DNA from: Laccaria trichodermophora
Taxonomy: Eukaryota > Basidiomycota > Agaricomycetes > Agaricales > Hydnangiaceae
Direction: 5' to 3'
Assembly (NCBI GenBank): GCA_018417955.1
Contig: JACTVC010000014.1
Span: forward strand, 186,001 to 250,000
Length of the DNA stretch: 64,000 nucleotides
Shown: in pieces, positions 26,250 through 39,203 of the stretch
Numbering within the stretch: the first letter of the stretch is position 1
How the letters are laid out: each line of letters opens with the position of its first letter
The notes under the pieces: model-generated
Database searches by the model: none
Told to the model about the DNA's origin: nothing
The model's input: only the letters and a program-made list of their open reading frames with translations
Position numbers and translations under genes: made by a program

Positions 26250-26960
26250 CCCATGGCCGAAAATTTGTGCATTTACACCTGCAGACCAGCTGTTGTTCCA
26301 TTACACCTGTGGGTCCACAATTGCTCCCTTACACCTGCAGAATCTTATTCCGTTATACCCTGTGGGCCTGCAATTACACCCATGGACCACCTGCTGCTCC
26401 ATTACACCCATGGACCAGCAATTGTGCCTTTATATTCACAGTCCAGCTCTTGTTCCATTACCCCATGGGTCCACAATTGCTCCATTACACCCACAGAATC
26501 TTATTCCATTATACCCCATGGGCCTGCAATTACACCCATGGACCACCTGCTGCTCTGTTACATCTGCAGACCAGCAATTGTGCCTTTACATTTACAATCC
26601 AGCTCTTGTTCCATTGCCCTGTGGGTCCACAATTGCTCCGTTACACCTGTGGAATCTTATTCTGTTATACCTGCAGGCCTGCAATTACACCCATGGACCA
26701 CCTGCTGCTCCATTACACCCATGGACCAGCAATTGTGCATTTACATTTACAGTCCAGCTCTTGTTCCCTTACCCCATGGGTCCACAATTGCTCTGTTACA
26801 CCCGCGGAATCTTATTCCATTATACCCACAGGCCTGCAATTACACCCATGGACCACCTGCTGCACCACAGACCACCTGCTGCTCTGTTACACCCACAGAT
26901 CAGCAATTGTGCCTTTATATTCATGGACCAGCTCTTGTTCCATCACACCCACAGGTGAAC
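26250..26960 (+). repeat. 156-bp minisatellite
   Basis: GGGTCCACAATTGCTC recurs at 26311, 26467, 26623 and about 26778. Each unit is built from variants of CCATTACACCCATGGACCA. Three reading frames stay open because the period is a multiple of three and lacks stops, so none is taken as coding. Confidence 0.8.
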
Positions 26961-26989
26961 AATTAGCCCTCTTCCATTAGCTGTCCAAA

Positions 26990-27990
26990 ATTTAGAATTT
27001 CAAGCACCCAAAAATGCGGCCAAAAAAACATCCAGATCTGTATTTGACATGCCAGAGGTCATGGCCCCAAAAGTGTGGCCAAAAAGAATGTCTGGATTAA
27101 TTTAGAACTTGGAGCACCCAAAAATGCAGCCAAAAAAACATCCAGATCTGTATTTAACATGCCAGAGGCCATGGCCCCAAAAATGTGGCCAAAAAAAATG
27201 TCTGGATTTTTCTGTGGGTCATCCAGATATAATGATCCCCATAGACAGCACTAATGTCCAAAAGTTTGGATGTAATTTTGACACAGACAAGACAACCCCC
27301 CCGCGGACTGCTCTGAAGTCCAAAACATGTTAGGTTACTTCCATCTGGATTTAATGATCCCTGTAGACTGCACCAATGTCCGAAATTTCAGATGTAATTT
27401 TGACATGGACCAGACAACCCTTGCAGACTGCTTCGAAGTCCGAAATCCTTTAGGTTACTTCCATCCAGATATAATAATCCCTGTAGACTGCACCAATGTC
27501 CGAAATTTCGGATTTAATTTTCATCCAGACCAGACAACCCCCCCTGCATCAAGTGAATTAGTACTTCAAGTATCTGAAAATGCAGCAGAAAAAACATCCG
27601 GATCTGTATTTAACATGCTGAATGTCATTGCCCCAAAAATGCGGCCAAAAAAATGTCTGGAGCCCCCCGCGGACTGCTCTGAGGTCTGAAATCTTTTAAG
27701 TTACTTCCCCCATGTCAAGTGAATTAGTACTTCAAGTACCCGAACATGCGGTGGAAAAAACATCCGGATCTGTATTTAACATGCCAGAGGTCATGGCCCC
27801 GAAAATGCAGCTGAAAAAAATGTGCGGATTTGTGATTAACTTGATGGATGTCACTGCTCCGAAAATGCGGCTGAAAAAGATCCAAATTTGAATGTCCACA
27901 ATTTTTGATATAATTTTTACATGGACCAGACATCCCCTGCAGAATGCTCTGAAGTCCGAAATTCTGTGGGTCATCTGGATATAATGATGT
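26990..27990 (+). repeat. left arm of inverted array
   Basis: Interspersed units such as ATGCGGCCAAAAAAACATCC and GACTGCTCTGAAGTCC alternate. The complementary array lies at 28495-29720; for example 27545 onward pairs with sequence ending near 28745. Confidence 0.7.
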
Positions 27991-28494
27991 ACTTATTCAT
28001 AGTGAAGGACACTACAAATTATATGTCAGAAAAGTGGACTACAAACTTTCAAGTTTGGGAGACTGGACACTAATGAATAAGTACATATGTTCATGGGGAT
28101 GTATGGTTGAAGAGGTGATGCAGACGGTGACAGCAATGGACTCCTTCAACCATAGACCCACAAATATGAACCCATGTACTTATTCATGATCAAGGACACT
28201 ACGAAAACCCATGGGTATTGCACCAGTGGCCTATACTCGAGCTGTAAATTACCCATACCCAGAACCCCACGGGTTTACCCATCAAAATGAGCCTAAGAAC
28301 ATCGAAATCAGTTAAGAATTGAGGGAGTTTTGCCTGATTAGAAAATTTTGTAGTCTAAAAAGCGGACACTACAAAGTTTTGTAGTCTGAAAAAAGGATAC
28401 TACAAACAGTTGTAGTCAAAAAAGCGGACAATATAAAATTTTGTAGTCTCAAAACGCAAACACTACAGACATGTGTAGTCTCAAAAAATGACAT

Positions 28495-29720
28495 TCAGCA
28501 TGTTAAATACACATCTGGATGTTTTTTCGGCCGCATTTTCGGGGCAGTGACATTTACCAAGTCAACTACAACTCCGGACATTTTTTTGGCCGCATTTTTG
28601 GGGCAGTGACATTTACCAAGTCAACTACAACTCCGGACATTTCTTTGGCCGCATTTTCGGGGCAATGACATTCAGCATGTTAAATACAAATCTGGATGTT
28701 TTTTCCACCGCATTTTCGGGTACCTGAAGTACTAATTCACTTGATGCGGGGGGGTCGTCTGGTCTGGATCAAAATTACATCTGAAATTTCGGACATTGGT
28801 GCAGTCTACAGGGATTATATTATATCCAGATGGAAGTAACATAAAAGATTTCGGACTTCGAAGCAGTCCACAGGGGGTTGTCTGGTCTGTGTCAAAATTA
28901 CATCTGAAATTTCGGACATTGGTGCAGTCTACGGGGATCATTAAATCCAGATGGAAGTAACCTAGAAGATTTTGGACTTCAGAGCAGTCTGTGGGGGGAT
29001 TCATCCAGATGTTTTTTCGGCCGCATTTTAGGAGCAGTGACATTTACCAAGTCAACTACAACTCTGGACATTTTTTTGGCTGCATTTTCGCAGCAGTGAC
29101 ATTCACCAAGTTAATCACAAATCCGGACATTTTTTGGGCCACATTTTCGGGGCAATGACATTCAGGATGTTAAATACAAGTCCGGATGTTTTTTCAGCTG
29201 CTTTTTTGGGTGCTTGAAGTTCTAAATTTCGGACATTGGAGCATTCCACGGGGGTTGTCTGGCCCCTGTCAAAGTTACATCCAAAATTTCGGACACTGTT
29301 GCACTAATACAAATCCAGATGTTTTTTTGGCCACATTTTCGGAGCAGTGATATTTGCCAAGTCAACTACAACTCTGGACATTTTTTCGGCCGCATTTTCG
29401 AGGCAATGACATTCAGCATGTTAAATACAAATCCGGACATTTTTTCGGCTGCATTTTTGGGTCCTTGTAGTACTAAATTTCAGACATTGGAGCATTCCAT
29501 GGGGGCTGTCTGGCCCCTGTCAAAATTACATCCAAAATTTCGGACACTGTTGCACTAATACAACTCCGGACATTTTTTCAGCCGCATTTTCGGGGCAATG
29601 ACATTCAGCATGTTAAATACAAATCCGGAAATCTGGATGTTTTTTTCGGCCACATTTTCCGGAGCAGTGACATTAACTAAGTTAATCACAAATCCGGACA
29701 TTTTTTCAGTCACATTTTCG
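28495..29720 (-). repeat. right arm of inverted array
   Basis: This is the complement of the 26990-27990 array, with units such as GGACATTTTTTCGGCCGCAT and GACATTCAGCATGTTAAATA repeated about ten times. The loop between the arms (27990-28490) holds TTGTAGTCT...GCGGACACTACAAA repeats that recur at 51.4 and 52.5 kb. Confidence 0.7.
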
Positions 29721-30141
29721 GAGCACTTGCAGTCAGCATCTCAATGCTCTGGGTGATCTCTTGAATGCATGTGGCCCAACATTTGGCCATTCTGTAGATT
29801 ATACCTTGGGTACCTATGGTATCATTGATTATGGCAATAACCACATCTGCAGAATATGCATTGGGCCACGCATTAATACCATATGCTGTAAACATCCATT
29901 GGTCCCAGGTATGGATCCATAGTGTCCATGTGTATTGGGCCCATTGGGGTAGCCCTATGACTTATTGGGACAATTGTCAATTTCTATTGTTATGGTACTA
30001 TAGTGACATCTATGTATACTTGTGCCCCCACATCACTAGCTGTGGTTATGACTTCTGTTGTTTCTTGGCCTTGTACTTGCGATGTTTCTGCCTGCCTTGA
30101 GGACATTGCTCTACTCTTTCTTCCAAAGTTATGGCTGCATG

Positions 30142-31633
30142 CAGTACTTTACCATCCCCCACATAATCCACATGGACTCCACTGGAATCCACTGGACTTC
30201 ACTACATACTGGCAATATCCACAAAACTGGATTCCACTGGACTCCCAGCACAAAACTGGACTCCACTGGACTGCAAGCATAAATCTGGACTGGACTGGAC
30301 TGCAAATCACAAAACTGGACTCCACTGGACTCTCCCAACACAAAACTGGACTGGACTGGACTGCCACAGACCTAAGTTAATTCAGAATTCCTGAACTTAG
30401 ATCTCAAAACAAAAAATAAAATCAAGGTATATTTATTAATTAAATTAATTAACTTTACTAGATTCTATGTTACAGAGAGGGGGAGGGAGAAGAAGGAAAA
30501 GAAAGGGGAGAGGGAAGAAGGGGGAAGGGAGGAATGGAGGGGGAGGGAGCAAGGAAAGGGGGAGGGGGGAAAGGGGGGAGAGAGTGGAGGGCAGAGGGAG
30601 TGGTGAAGAGAGGAGGTAGTGATGGGGGGAGAGAGTGGAGGGGAGGGGTGCTGCTGCTGGGCCCTCGTCACCATTCTGCGTTGGCGTTGGCGGTGGTGGG
30701 TGCTGTCATGTATTGTCGTGCTTGCGCGTTGTTGTCATTGTTGTTCTTGCACATCGTTGTCATTGTCATTGTCATCATGTGTCATTGTTGTTGTCGTTGT
30801 CACATGTCGTTGTGCTTGTGTGTCGTTGTGCTTGTGTGTCATTGTTGTTGTTGTTCTCGCATGTTGTTGTTGTCATCGTGTGTTGTTGTTGTTGTTGTCG
30901 CATGTTGTTGTTGTCGCATGTTGTCCTCCTCGCATGTCATCGTCGTCGTCGTCGTTCTTGCATGTTGTCGTCCTTGTTGTCCTCGCACATTGTTGTCGTG
31001 TGCCGCTGGCACCTGTTGTGGTGAGAACTGGGCATTGGGGTGGTGGGCATACGTACCCTTGGCCCATGACATTGCCACATCATGGGCATTGTCCCTCATT
31101 CTTGGCCTGTCATTCCGCATTTGCATGGGTGTTGTTGGCGTGGGCGGTGTTAGAGGACTGTGGTGGTGGTGGAAGGGAAAGGGATGGTCACAGATGTGTG
31201 ACCATGCCGTAAACAGGATATGTGACGATATGCCATGCCCTCAAGTAGTCATGTGACCTCACCCCGCAGACTGAACAAAATCATGAATCCTTATTGCAGC
31301 TATCACTAATATGTATATCATTACCTTTCTATTCATTGATCAATAGAATTATAGATCTATTTTGCTTTTTTTGTAGTATTCATAATTAATAATAATAAGT
31401 AATAAGCAATAATGCACTGGAATCACTGGAATCCACTGGACTCCAGTGGATTCTGACTGGACTCATAGTCCACTGGACTGGGACTGGACTCAGGAAAGTG
31501 GCTTGTAGTCCAGTGAGAGTCCAGTGGACTGGACTGGACTTGAATCCAGTGGACTGGGGATTGTGCAAGCCAATTTGGCCTGACAAATGGGCCACTGGAA
31601 TCCACATGGATTACATGGGAGGGTAAAGACCTC
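30142..31633. mobile_element. polypurine/GTC element, copy A
   Basis: The left end CAGTACTTTACCATCCCCC is complementary to the right end ...GGGAGGGTAAAGACCTC, as in copies B and C. Both ends carry ACTGGACTCC repeats. Inside are a polypurine tract at about 30474-30655 and a TTGTTGTCGTTGTC-rich stretch at about 30660-31010. No transposase is present. The long open frames across the GTC-rich part are low-complexity and not believed. No matching 8-bp target duplication was found for this copy. Confidence 0.65.
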
Positions 31634-32261
31634 CATCCCATGTGCCAACATACCATGATCAAAGGCTATGACTGCCTGAGCTGAACATACCAAGGAATGG
31701 GCAAGCTCAATCCCTATCTGTGTGGTTGCCGAGGGGTTGTCAGGTGCAAAAATAATTGGAGGAAGACCAGCAGCATGTAAAGGCAAGCTAAGACCTCTAC
31801 TTTCAGCCTTATAATGACACATGTTTTTTCAGCTACCTCAAAGGGAATATGAAGTGGGAAAGACCTCCAAAGTATGTGTTCCTTGAAATGTCATATTCCA
31901 TACAAACAATCTGAGAATACAGGGAAAGCCAGTGTAAAGACCACAAAACTTGAGGCCAAGCTATCCAAAGGAAGGACTGCCAAGCATGAGTTTTTAAGTG
32001 TTTGATGTTTGAAACCCAGTCCTCAGAATCACCAATATAGCCAATCCCGTTCTCGCAAGAAAGCAAAAGCTGCATAAAGCTAAAGCTGATGTCATACAAG
32101 GTAAAATCTGCTGTGTATCTGACTATGCTGGCTGAACTCATCTATGATCAGCCAAATGTGACCAACAGAAGCTTCACTGTCAGGCCACCCTTCCAAGACA
32201 TGCAAGGCAAGTTTAACCACTTCCAGCACATTGTAAACGTCAGATGTTGACTCTCATTGTA
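31634..32261. other. unassigned stretch with short minus-strand coding-like frames
   Basis: Minus-strand frames at 31833-32141 and 31634-31822 have mixed-composition peptides that look more like protein than the surrounding repeats. No family was recognised. They may be remnants of a gene interrupted by element A. Confidence 0.3.
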
Positions 32262-32714
32262 GGTTCATTGACCAAAGGGATGAAGATCTTGTTGTATTGG
32301 AAGAAGATCCTGTAGAATCAGAGGAAGAAACTTTAGGCCCTGAAAAACCTCAACCATCCAGGCAAAGTCAGAAAAGGTACCCTATCTTGACTATAACACT
32401 ACTAAGGAACTTATGGATTATCAAATCAGCAACCAAGGACCCTTGGGCAATCACAACAACTGTGAGCATGGACCTGATAGAATGGATGTTGATATGGAAG
32501 ATGTAGTAGCTGGAGGTAAGATGCTATGCTCATCTAGAAAGAGAAGTAGAGGATAGATGAATGTTTCTAGTGGATCAACCTATTGTGCTCCAATTGGGGG
32601 ATAAGGACATTGAAATGGAGGGTGCAGAGCCACAAGGTATGTTTCAACAGTCAAGACTAAGATATGACTGTGATCTGACTTGAGTTATTAGATATAGTGA
32701 TCATCCAATGCTAT
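32262..32714 (+). pseudogene. 5' part of unknown gene, cut by element B
   Basis: Coding-like sequence includes DEDLVVLEEDPVESEEE at about 32280-32330 and likely GT-AG introns. It ends at the target duplication AATGCTAT (32707-32714). The same gene appears to resume at 34689: joining the two flanks restores an open exon that ends at a GTAACA donor near 34704. Function is unknown. Confidence 0.4.
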
Positions 32715-34688
32715 CAGTACTTATCAGTCCCCCACAGAGTCCTGCAGGACTCACAGGATTCCTGGGACTTCCTGAGGATTCCTCAGGACTACACTATAAC
32801 TTTGGTGATTTTGTGTTGGAGGAGAAAAATTCTGTCAAGTCCTCAGGAATCCTGAGGACTACATGTCATTTAAACCATAAGTTAATGCTAAGAATGCCTC
32901 ATGATAGGTAAATTTTATTGGTAAAAAATAAGATGTATTGAATGTAATTAATTAAGTATATTTACTACAATTTAATTATAAAGGGAGGGGGGAGGAGTGA
33001 TGAAAAGTGATGAAGGGATGCTGGTGGGGAGTGAGAAGGGAGGGGAGGGGAGTGATGGAGGGGGAAGGGAGTGTGGAGAGGGGGAAGGGAGTGTGGAGAG
33101 GGAGAGGGGAGGGAATGATAGAGGGGGGAGGATGGATGGGGGAGCAATGGAGGAGTGATGAAGGGAGGGAGTGGGTGGAGTGATGGAGGAGCAATGGAGG
33201 GAGGGGGAATGGAAAGAGGGGGAGAGCTCACTTACCTGGGCTCATCATCACCTGTTTCTGTTCATGGGGGCTGGCGATTGTCCGTGGGTGGCACAAAGTC
33301 ATCTGGGGGCATCTGCCGTTTGTTGATGGTGGGTGCTCATGAAGGGTGGTGGGTGCTGGTCACCGTTTGTTGTTCATGGGTGCTGGGTGCTTGTCTGTGG
33401 GCACTGGCTGTTTGTTTGCAGGCAGTGGGTGTCGTTTGCTGTGGTTCAGGTGGTGGTGGCAGGCGCTCGTATGATGGTGGTGTTGCCCATTGTCTGGGAG
33501 GTTGTCAGGGGTCATCGTTGTCCAGGGATGGGGTGTTGTTGTCCATGGGCACTCGATGTTGGCATTCATGGGCAGTTGTGGTTGTGTGTGGGGGCATCAT
33601 GTTCATCTGTGGCATTGTTGTTGTCGCCATCCCTCGTTGTCCTGGTGTGTGGGCGTTTGTTGGCCTGAAAGTTGCCATTGATGTGTGTGCCACATCAGTG
33701 GTTTCATGGTGGCACTGTTTGTTGGGCACCACCATTGTCACTGTTGTTGTTGTCATGGCCATCGATGTTGTTGTCATTGTCATTTGTTGTGTGGTCATTG
33801 TGGTGGGCAAGGTTGTGGGTGGTGAGGAAATAGAGAGGTGATGTAATGTGTCACATATGATCAACAAACATGTGCATGGGATGCACCACATCATATGATG
33901 TATTCAAGCTCATGCTTATAGGTCATGTGACTCATCACATGCATCAATCCTGGGACTAGTCCTGTTTGAAAATCCTCAGGAATGGACCCCCACAGGACTG
34001 AAAAAATTGGCTGGTACATCAGCCAATACTCAGTCCTGGGACTGTGCAAAAATCCTCAGGAATCCTGCAGGAATAGTGTTTGGAAGTCCGGTCTTGTGAC
34101 TGGAAAAAGACCATAACCAGACTGGACCAAGACCACAAAAGACCGGACCTGCGGTTTGGTTTTTTTATTTTTGAGAACTAAAGACCGCAAAAGACCGGTC
34201 TAAATGAACCGGTCTTAACCGGTTAGGATTGGTTTTTTGTAGCCCACTAAATACCCTTCAAAACGCACCCAAGCACGTATTAATTGGTTGAGAATTGACA
34301 AAGATATAAATAAAAATGTAAAATTTCGTTAAAAATAGTAGATGTACAAGACTTTTTTTATAGAAACACCAATTCTCAATGGAATTTAACGTTCTTGGGC
34401 TCTTTTTAAAGCTACGAAAAACGTTAACAAATTTACCGATTCATAATTTTAAAATATTGGCCAGAAAACCGGTCTTAAACCAGTTAAAACCGAAGAAGAC
34501 CAAGACCGGTCTATAGACTGCAAAAAGACCACAGACCGCAGTTTTTTGCGGTCCGGTTCGGTCTTTTGATGTCTGGGAAAAATGCAGACCGGTTACGGTT
34601 ACGGTTAAAGCCTGGGGGCATCAAAAAACCGGACCAGACCAGACTTTTAAACACTATGCAGGAATCTGTGGGGGACAATAAAGACCTC
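32715..34688. mobile_element. polypurine/GTC element, copy B
   Basis: The element is 1974 bp and flanked by the perfect 8-bp duplication AATGCTAT (32707-32714 and 34689-34696). Its start, CAGTACTTATCAGTCCCCC, mirrors its end, GGGGGACAATAAAGACCTC. Ends carry TCCTGCAGGACTC repeats. A polypurine tract (about 32980-33230) is followed by a GT-rich body (33240-33840). A hAT-type MITE at 34074-34656 is nested within it. There is no transposase. Confidence 0.8.
34074..34656. mobile_element. hAT-type MITE nested in element B
   Basis: The 583-bp element begins TAGTGTTTGGAAGTC and ends GACTTTTAAACACTA. It is flanked by the perfect 8-bp duplication TGCAGGAA (34066-34073 and 34657-34664). Subterminal GACCGGTCTT motifs are repeated on both sides, as in hAT elements. 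It is non-coding. Confidence 0.88.
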
Positions 34689-36588
34689 AATGCTATGATC
34701 GAGGTAACATATTTGAAATATTGGAATGCTAGATGATCAATGATGGTATAACTTTCACAGGATGTTTTCTTGGTGATCTGTCACTACCATATTTGCAAGG
34801 TATCTTGGAAAGTCTGTCCAAGCTGGAGGTTCCAATGTTGTCCACCCAGGTTCCTCTACCTGATTACCACAAGGTCTTATTGTGTCTTGTCTCTCATGGC
34901 AAACCAGAGAGGTCTGCCATTTCTAGCATCTGGACTGCATTCTCTATGCTGTCTAATGTCTGAGACTTATCAAGCACACACTTGCGACACCAGGAGCAAC
35001 AGCTAATGATCATGAATGTGATCATGTGGGAGTGGTTGGAGCATGTCATTGAGAGCACATATAACGAACAGTCCTCTATCTTGGCGAATGGCCCTGCTCG
35101 CTTAGCACAAAAATACAAGACCATTCTTCAGGTATCTGGAGTTGGAGAGAACACACTTCTTGATGCTGCAGACTATTTATCTGGCTTTGAGAAAGGAGAG
35201 TCTGTCTTTTGCATTCAAGGTCATCACCAACAAAGGTCTTATGCTGATGTTGGGCATCATCAAGTTGACGCACTCATGATGAAAGTCCTTGTCTCCTGGC
35301 TCTGCTTTCCTAATCCCACCATCTACCTACCACAGGCCTGGCTTATCCATTGTCTCCTTGACTTCTGTGGCCCTGAAGTTCTTTATTTGGAGAATGTTTG
35401 GAAAGCATGTGGCCATATTCAGAGCAAAATTTTCAGTAATTGATTGAAAGCCCCACTTACTTGGCTTGATTTCTCTAAGTGGGCAGGCAATCATCTTTCT
35501 TGCCATGCTCTATCATTATCTGGGAGTTCAGAATCACTTTTAATCACCAAAATTGGCTCTGTATATGGCATCATATGTCCTGGTGACCCAGCTCTACTTG
35601 GACTTGCATCTGCAAGCTCTAAATCCTATCCGGCCTCCATGCTACACCCTCCTTCTCCTACATCTGGGTTAGAACTTTCACCTTCACTCCAACCAATTCC
35701 AAAGCAGACTGTATTTGATGATCTCATCAACCAGCTCAACATGTTATACCAGATCATGGATAGTCCAGATATGCCAATTGTTGCACCCCCTGGGTCATCA
35801 CTCTCCCAGAAACAAAAGGCCAAGTTTGTTGAAAAGGTTCATCAAGCAGGAGACAAAAGTTACCCTTCTGTGATTTTGCCCCTTAATGATGAATTCTGCA
35901 ACCTGGTGGGCCGTTCTCCCCAGAGCATCTGGGGACTTGTGCAGGCCTCTTCAGTGCACTCATTCACCAAGCCATCACCCACAACACAGGCTTTCTGTTG
36001 CAGCAGCAAACCCTTTTCCACAGTTTGGAAGATTATGAAGATCTGTGTTGTTCCTTGCTGCCACATTCAGATGAGTGCTTCTGTAACCAGAATGCCTATG
36101 GAGCCTGGACTGATCAAAGCATACAAAATGCAAAGTGGTTATGGGAGGTAACTGGCAACCCTGATTTAATGAGGTGGTTGGATGCAGCAGAGCCCATCAA
36201 ATTTCTAGAATTTTACCACATATTCTTTCAAGGAAAGCACACTGATGGACAGAAAGTGTTCACCTCTGTGGGAGGTCTTATTTCCTTTCTTCTTGCTGCA
36301 GATTATGCACTGGCTGGAAAAGCAACAATGCCAACATCTTCAGAAATGGGGGCAATTATGAAGGAGATTGGGGCGGGGGGTGTGAAGGGACTTAGACTTC
36401 TAGGGTATCCTTGTCTGACCAAGGAGGAGATGGGGAGCGCATTTGAACAGGTATCACTCCATTTGGAAAGGGCTATTCCTGAACATCAAAGGGGGAAGAT
36501 TCCCTTCAACCCCATCTTTATTGAACACACCCTGTGCAAGATAGATTGTCTTGATATTTCAGAGTATCACATTATTGACCAAGCATAG
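34689..36588 (+). pseudogene. unknown protein gene, broken by two TGA codons
   Basis: After a short exon and intron (donor near 34704, acceptor near 34760), one frame runs from about 34761 to about 35950. It encodes CFLGDLSLPYLQGILESL, then HQEQQLMIMNVIMWEWLEHV and LVSWLCFPNPTIYLPQAW. It is interrupted only by TGA at 34961-34963 and 35441-35443, both consistent with lost Arg codons. A frame change near 35950, from an intron or an indel, leads to LFHSLEDYEDLCCSLLPHS and a C-terminus ending ISEYHIIDQA before TAG at 36586-36588. No domain was recognised. It looks like a real, formerly expressed protein of at least 600 residues, perhaps itself carried by a transposon. Confidence 0.55.
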
Positions 36589-38265
36589 TTTATGACTTGT
36601 TACCAGTTGTAAATCAGTATCTATCAGATCCAGAAGGTCTAGGATATTCGTAGTACGTCATTAACCTGGTTCATGAAGTTCCTACTGTGGTTGGAACTTG
36701 GCCCAACCATGTGACAATGTCATCGAGATGTATAGTAATCATTTCTCCATTGAAGGGGATAGTGGGGGCAGGTCGGTGTGCTCCAGCAACCACACCCAGA
36801 GTTTGAGAAACAGACTGGATCTGCCAGTCAATCAGATACTGTCATGGGTCAGGAAGTGGGCCACCCTGACTATTGGGCCACTTTGCTTTTTTCTGTTAAA
36901 TGGAGAGACATGAATCTAAGGTGTTATGCTACAAAGGTGCCTCCATAGGACATATACATGGACTGAAGAGCTCAAGTGGAGGGATGTGATGGTCATTTCT
37001 AAAAATGTGCCCAATCATCAAAAACTGCCCTAAAATGGCAGTTTCCTTATTTCATGTGACCTACAAGTTTCAAATGTTGTTGAGCAGGACCGGGCAGCTC
37101 TAAAATCCTGAAAATATTTATGAAGCATCATCAAGTATGTGAGGTTATATAAAATTAAAATCAAAGTGGTTCCAATAAGTTGTAATGTGGTGAATCCCTT
37201 AGTGGCCCATTTCTGAGGCATTACCACATTGGTGGACCACATGAGAAAGCACCTGATATATTTCACACAACAAGGATTTCTGGCCAGCTGGGGTTTTGTA
37301 CAGCAAGTCAAGATGCTAAGCTATGGTACGCACAAGTATTAGTGACCTTACCCCAACAACACTGAGCCTCCTGACCATACAAACAGGCCATGGTTGATGG
37401 TGCCTGCTGATGAGCCGATGTATATGTTGACCCCATCAAAGCTGGCTCAGCCACCCATATTTTCTTGAGGAGTGGTTCTGTGTGCCGGCTGACCAGCCTA
37501 ATGATGAATTGACCCCACTGAAATTGCCTTGGATTGTGGGTCAGCTGGTCTGTTCCAACATGTATTATGGGTCAGCCGAACAGCTTTTGATTCCTCACAA
37601 TATGGATCAGCCCACTTGCCACACCCTGGCTCGGCACAGTCAGTGTACATACCCGAGGTCATGAATCTCATTGTCAGCCCTGAGCAGAGATGAGGCCGGC
37701 CCCCATCTGTTGCCATCTCCAGCCTGGATATGGCCTGGCCCAGTCGGCACCACACTCCCTACCATTCTTCGGCTTGTCTCCAATTCAACAATTTATGTTG
37801 CCATCTGTCCGGTGATGATAGCCAGCCTGGCTAACACATGGCCTAACTAAGTTTACTTGTTCATATGTTTTACCAACCTCCCAGTGTTCTTTGCCATGTC
37901 CTGCATTCAAAATCACCCTCTGGTTTTATGTGTGCATCAGGCCATTGAGTACATTAGCTGGTGCTGTATTCTGGTGCAAAATTACTGAGCAGCCAAGGTC
38001 ATTGAATCTGTATAAATGCATGGAAACAGCCAATCAAACATGTTCAAATGCAAAATAACAGAGCTGACAAGTGGGAAACGGTACAAATACCCGGGTTTCA
38101 CCTTGAGTGATTGAGCTGATTCCATATTAAATCATTGTGTCTGAGCCAGTGCATTTTTTAGGGAAAAGATGTGTGAGCTGGTGCCATGTCCAGGCAAAAT
38201 CACACCAAGCAGACAAGCGAATTGCATCAGTAAAGGTGTACATCAGGTGATGCAGGCATTTAAAT
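36589..38265. other. no gene recognised
   Basis: From about 37380 to 38100 the sequence is rich in GGCTGA/CAGCC motifs (for example GTCAGCCGAACAGC). Similar motifs lie at 46000-46440 on the far side of the satellite. They may be the outer, subterminal parts of one large element enclosing 37.3-46.4 kb. Confidence 0.4.
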
Positions 38266-39203
38266 CCTAAACTGTTGAAGTGCTTTGGCTGGTGCCATGT
38301 CCGGAGGCAAAATAATCAAGCAGACAAGTAAATGAAATTGGTAAAAATGCCTAGGCTGCACATCAGGTGATGCTGGTGCTATTAAAGTGTTGAAGTACTT
38401 TGGCTGGGTGGAAAACAACCAAGCAGACAAGTGAATTAAATCGGTAACATTGCCCGGGCTGTGTCTCGCATAATAGAACCTGTTTAATATTAAATTATTG
38501 AAGTACTTTGGCTGGGTGGAAAAGAACCGAGCAGACAAGTGAATTAAATCGGTAAAATTGCCCAGGCTGCATCTCGAATAATAGAGCCAATTTAATATTA
38601 AATTGGTGAAGTACTTTGGCTGGTGCCCAGGCCAGGTGGAAAATAACCGAGGAGACAAGTGACTTAAATTGGTAAAAGTGACCAGCCTGCATCCTGGATA
38701 ATAGAGCTGATTTACTATTAAATTGTTGAAGTACTTTGGCTGGTGCCGAGGCCAGGTGAAAAATAACCGAGCAGACAAGTGAATTAAATCGGTAAAAGTG
38801 CCCAGGCTGCGTCTCGGGTAATAAAGCTGATTTAATATTAAATTGGTGAAGTACTTTAACTGGTGCCAAGGCCGAGTGGAAAATAACCGAGCAGAGAAGT
38901 GAATTAAATCGGTAAAAGTGCCCAGGCTGCATGTTGGATAATACAGCCGATGTAATTTTAAATTGGTGAAGTACTTTGGCTGGTGCCGAGGCTGGGTGGA
39001 AAATATCCGAGCAGACAAGTGAATTAAATCGGTAAAAGTGCCTGGGCTGCATCTCAGGTAATAGAGCCGATTTAATTTTAAATTGTTGAAGTACTTTAGC
39101 TGGTGCCAAGGCCGGGTAAAAAATAACTGAGCAGACAAGTGAATTAAATTGGTAAGTACTTTGGCTGGGTGGAAAACAACCGAGCAGACAAGTGAATTAA
39201 TCG
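38266..39203 (-). repeat. 120-bp satellite, block 1
   Basis: GTACTTTGGC occurs at 38611, 38731 and 38971, with close variants at 38851 and 39091, exactly 120 bp apart. Each unit contains GCCGAGGCCGGGTGGAAAAT and a TTTAATATTAAA palindrome. Open frames on the minus strand arise because 120 is divisible by three. They are not taken as genes. Confidence 0.85.

Larger units (their letters stand above)
25799..30018. mobile_element. foldback-like element with inverted repeat arms
   Basis: About 80 bp at 25799-25882 (CCATAACAATAGAAATTG and onward) recur as the complement at 29938-30018. Inside, a second and larger inversion pairs arrays at about 26990-27990 and 28495-29720 around a centre near 28150. 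A 156-bp minisatellite fills 26250-26960. No transposase is seen. On the minus strand at 29710-29895 a short frame with WDQWMFTAYGINAWPNAYSA just upstream looks like a coding fragment of an unknown protein. The outer limits and any target duplication are not resolved. Confidence 0.55.

Noticed and set aside
26186..26980. Three overlapping plus-strand frames of 237-264 codons
   Set aside because: They arise from a 156-bp minisatellite without stops; three frames open at once argues against coding.
26990..29720. CRISPR-like array of short repeats
   Set aside because: Units are inverted, diverged and variably spaced, in a eukaryotic genome; they are arms of a foldback element.
30534..31256. 240-codon Val/Cys-rich frame
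   Set aside because: Translation of polypurine and GTC-rich low-complexity DNA in element A; neighbouring frames are open too.
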